Shown here one piece after another: positions 5,125-5,144 of a DNA stretch of 5,144 nucleotides; position 1 is the first letter of the stretch, and each line of letters starts with the position of its first letter. This DNA is from CAZIDL01 sp964537825. GTDB lineage: Bacteria; Bacteroidota; Bacteroidia; Flavobacteriales_D; CAYVSK01. A model generated the notes under the pieces. The model did not search any database and was not told the DNA's origin. It was given only the letters and a program-made list of their open reading frames with translations. A program made the translations under genes and the position numbers. The stretch is taken from the NCBI GenBank assembly GCA_964537825.1, contig CAZIDL010000112.1:1-5144 (forward strand), given 5' to 3'.

Positions 5125-5144
5125 GGGAGGCGTTCCCGGATCTC

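Noticed and set aside
4976..5144. Plus-strand frame starting MHSGQKSFFQ, open to the right edge
   Set aside because: There is no Shine-Dalgarno sequence and the protein is a Leu/Val/Pro-rich antisense of the zinc-ribbon remnant. It cannot be excluded because it leaves the window, but the minus-strand reading is more protein-like.

Overview
The window looks like part of a chromosome from a GC-rich, non-enteric bacterium of the Bacteroidota/Rhodothermota side of the tree, perhaps close to Salinibacter. The main evidence is the C-terminal type IX secretion (T9SS, Por) sorting domain on the first protein. Acidic secreted sequence, a lipoprotein with a typical lipobox, and Shine-Dalgarno sequences matching AGGAGGTGA fit this. 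The placement is an inference; no marker gene is present.

Layout. (1) Bases 2-2773, plus strand: the 3' part of a large secreted, multidomain metalloprotease-like protein cut by the left edge. It has an N-terminal beta region, a metzincin-like catalytic region whose zinc motif is altered (QEIGHNLDLEH), an Ig-like module, an EF-hand-type calcium loop, an FN3-like module and a T9SS type A sorting domain. (2) Bases 2774-3310: about 540 bases without a convincing gene. A GC hairpin follows the stop codon, then comes a dense chain of short palindromes with five copies of TGAAACG/CGTTTCA, then a nested inverted repeat and a possible promoter. (3) Bases 3311-3877: a 188-residue lipoprotein of unknown function, followed by two rho-independent terminators in tandem. 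(4) Bases 3982-4271: a minus-strand promoter-like pair and a terminator-like hairpin that together could make a short RNA, then a leader with a hairpin between two GGTCCCTT repeats. (5) Bases 4272-4846: an ATGA-coupled operon of a DUF433 antitoxin-like protein and a DUF5615 PIN-like protein, a toxin-antitoxin-type pair. (6) Bases 4847-5144: no intact gene, but the minus strand carries a zinc-ribbon-like coding remnant broken by at least one frameshift, which a single base in a G run would repair.

The protease and lipoprotein are both predicted to be exported: one through Sec then T9SS across the outer membrane, the other to the membrane by lipidation. They have separate transcription signals and no clear functional link. 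The toxin-antitoxin-like pair is insulated from them by terminators in both orientations. The most unusual parts are the palindrome-rich intergenic region, the altered protease active site, the candidate minus-strand small RNA and the hidden broken zinc-ribbon gene.
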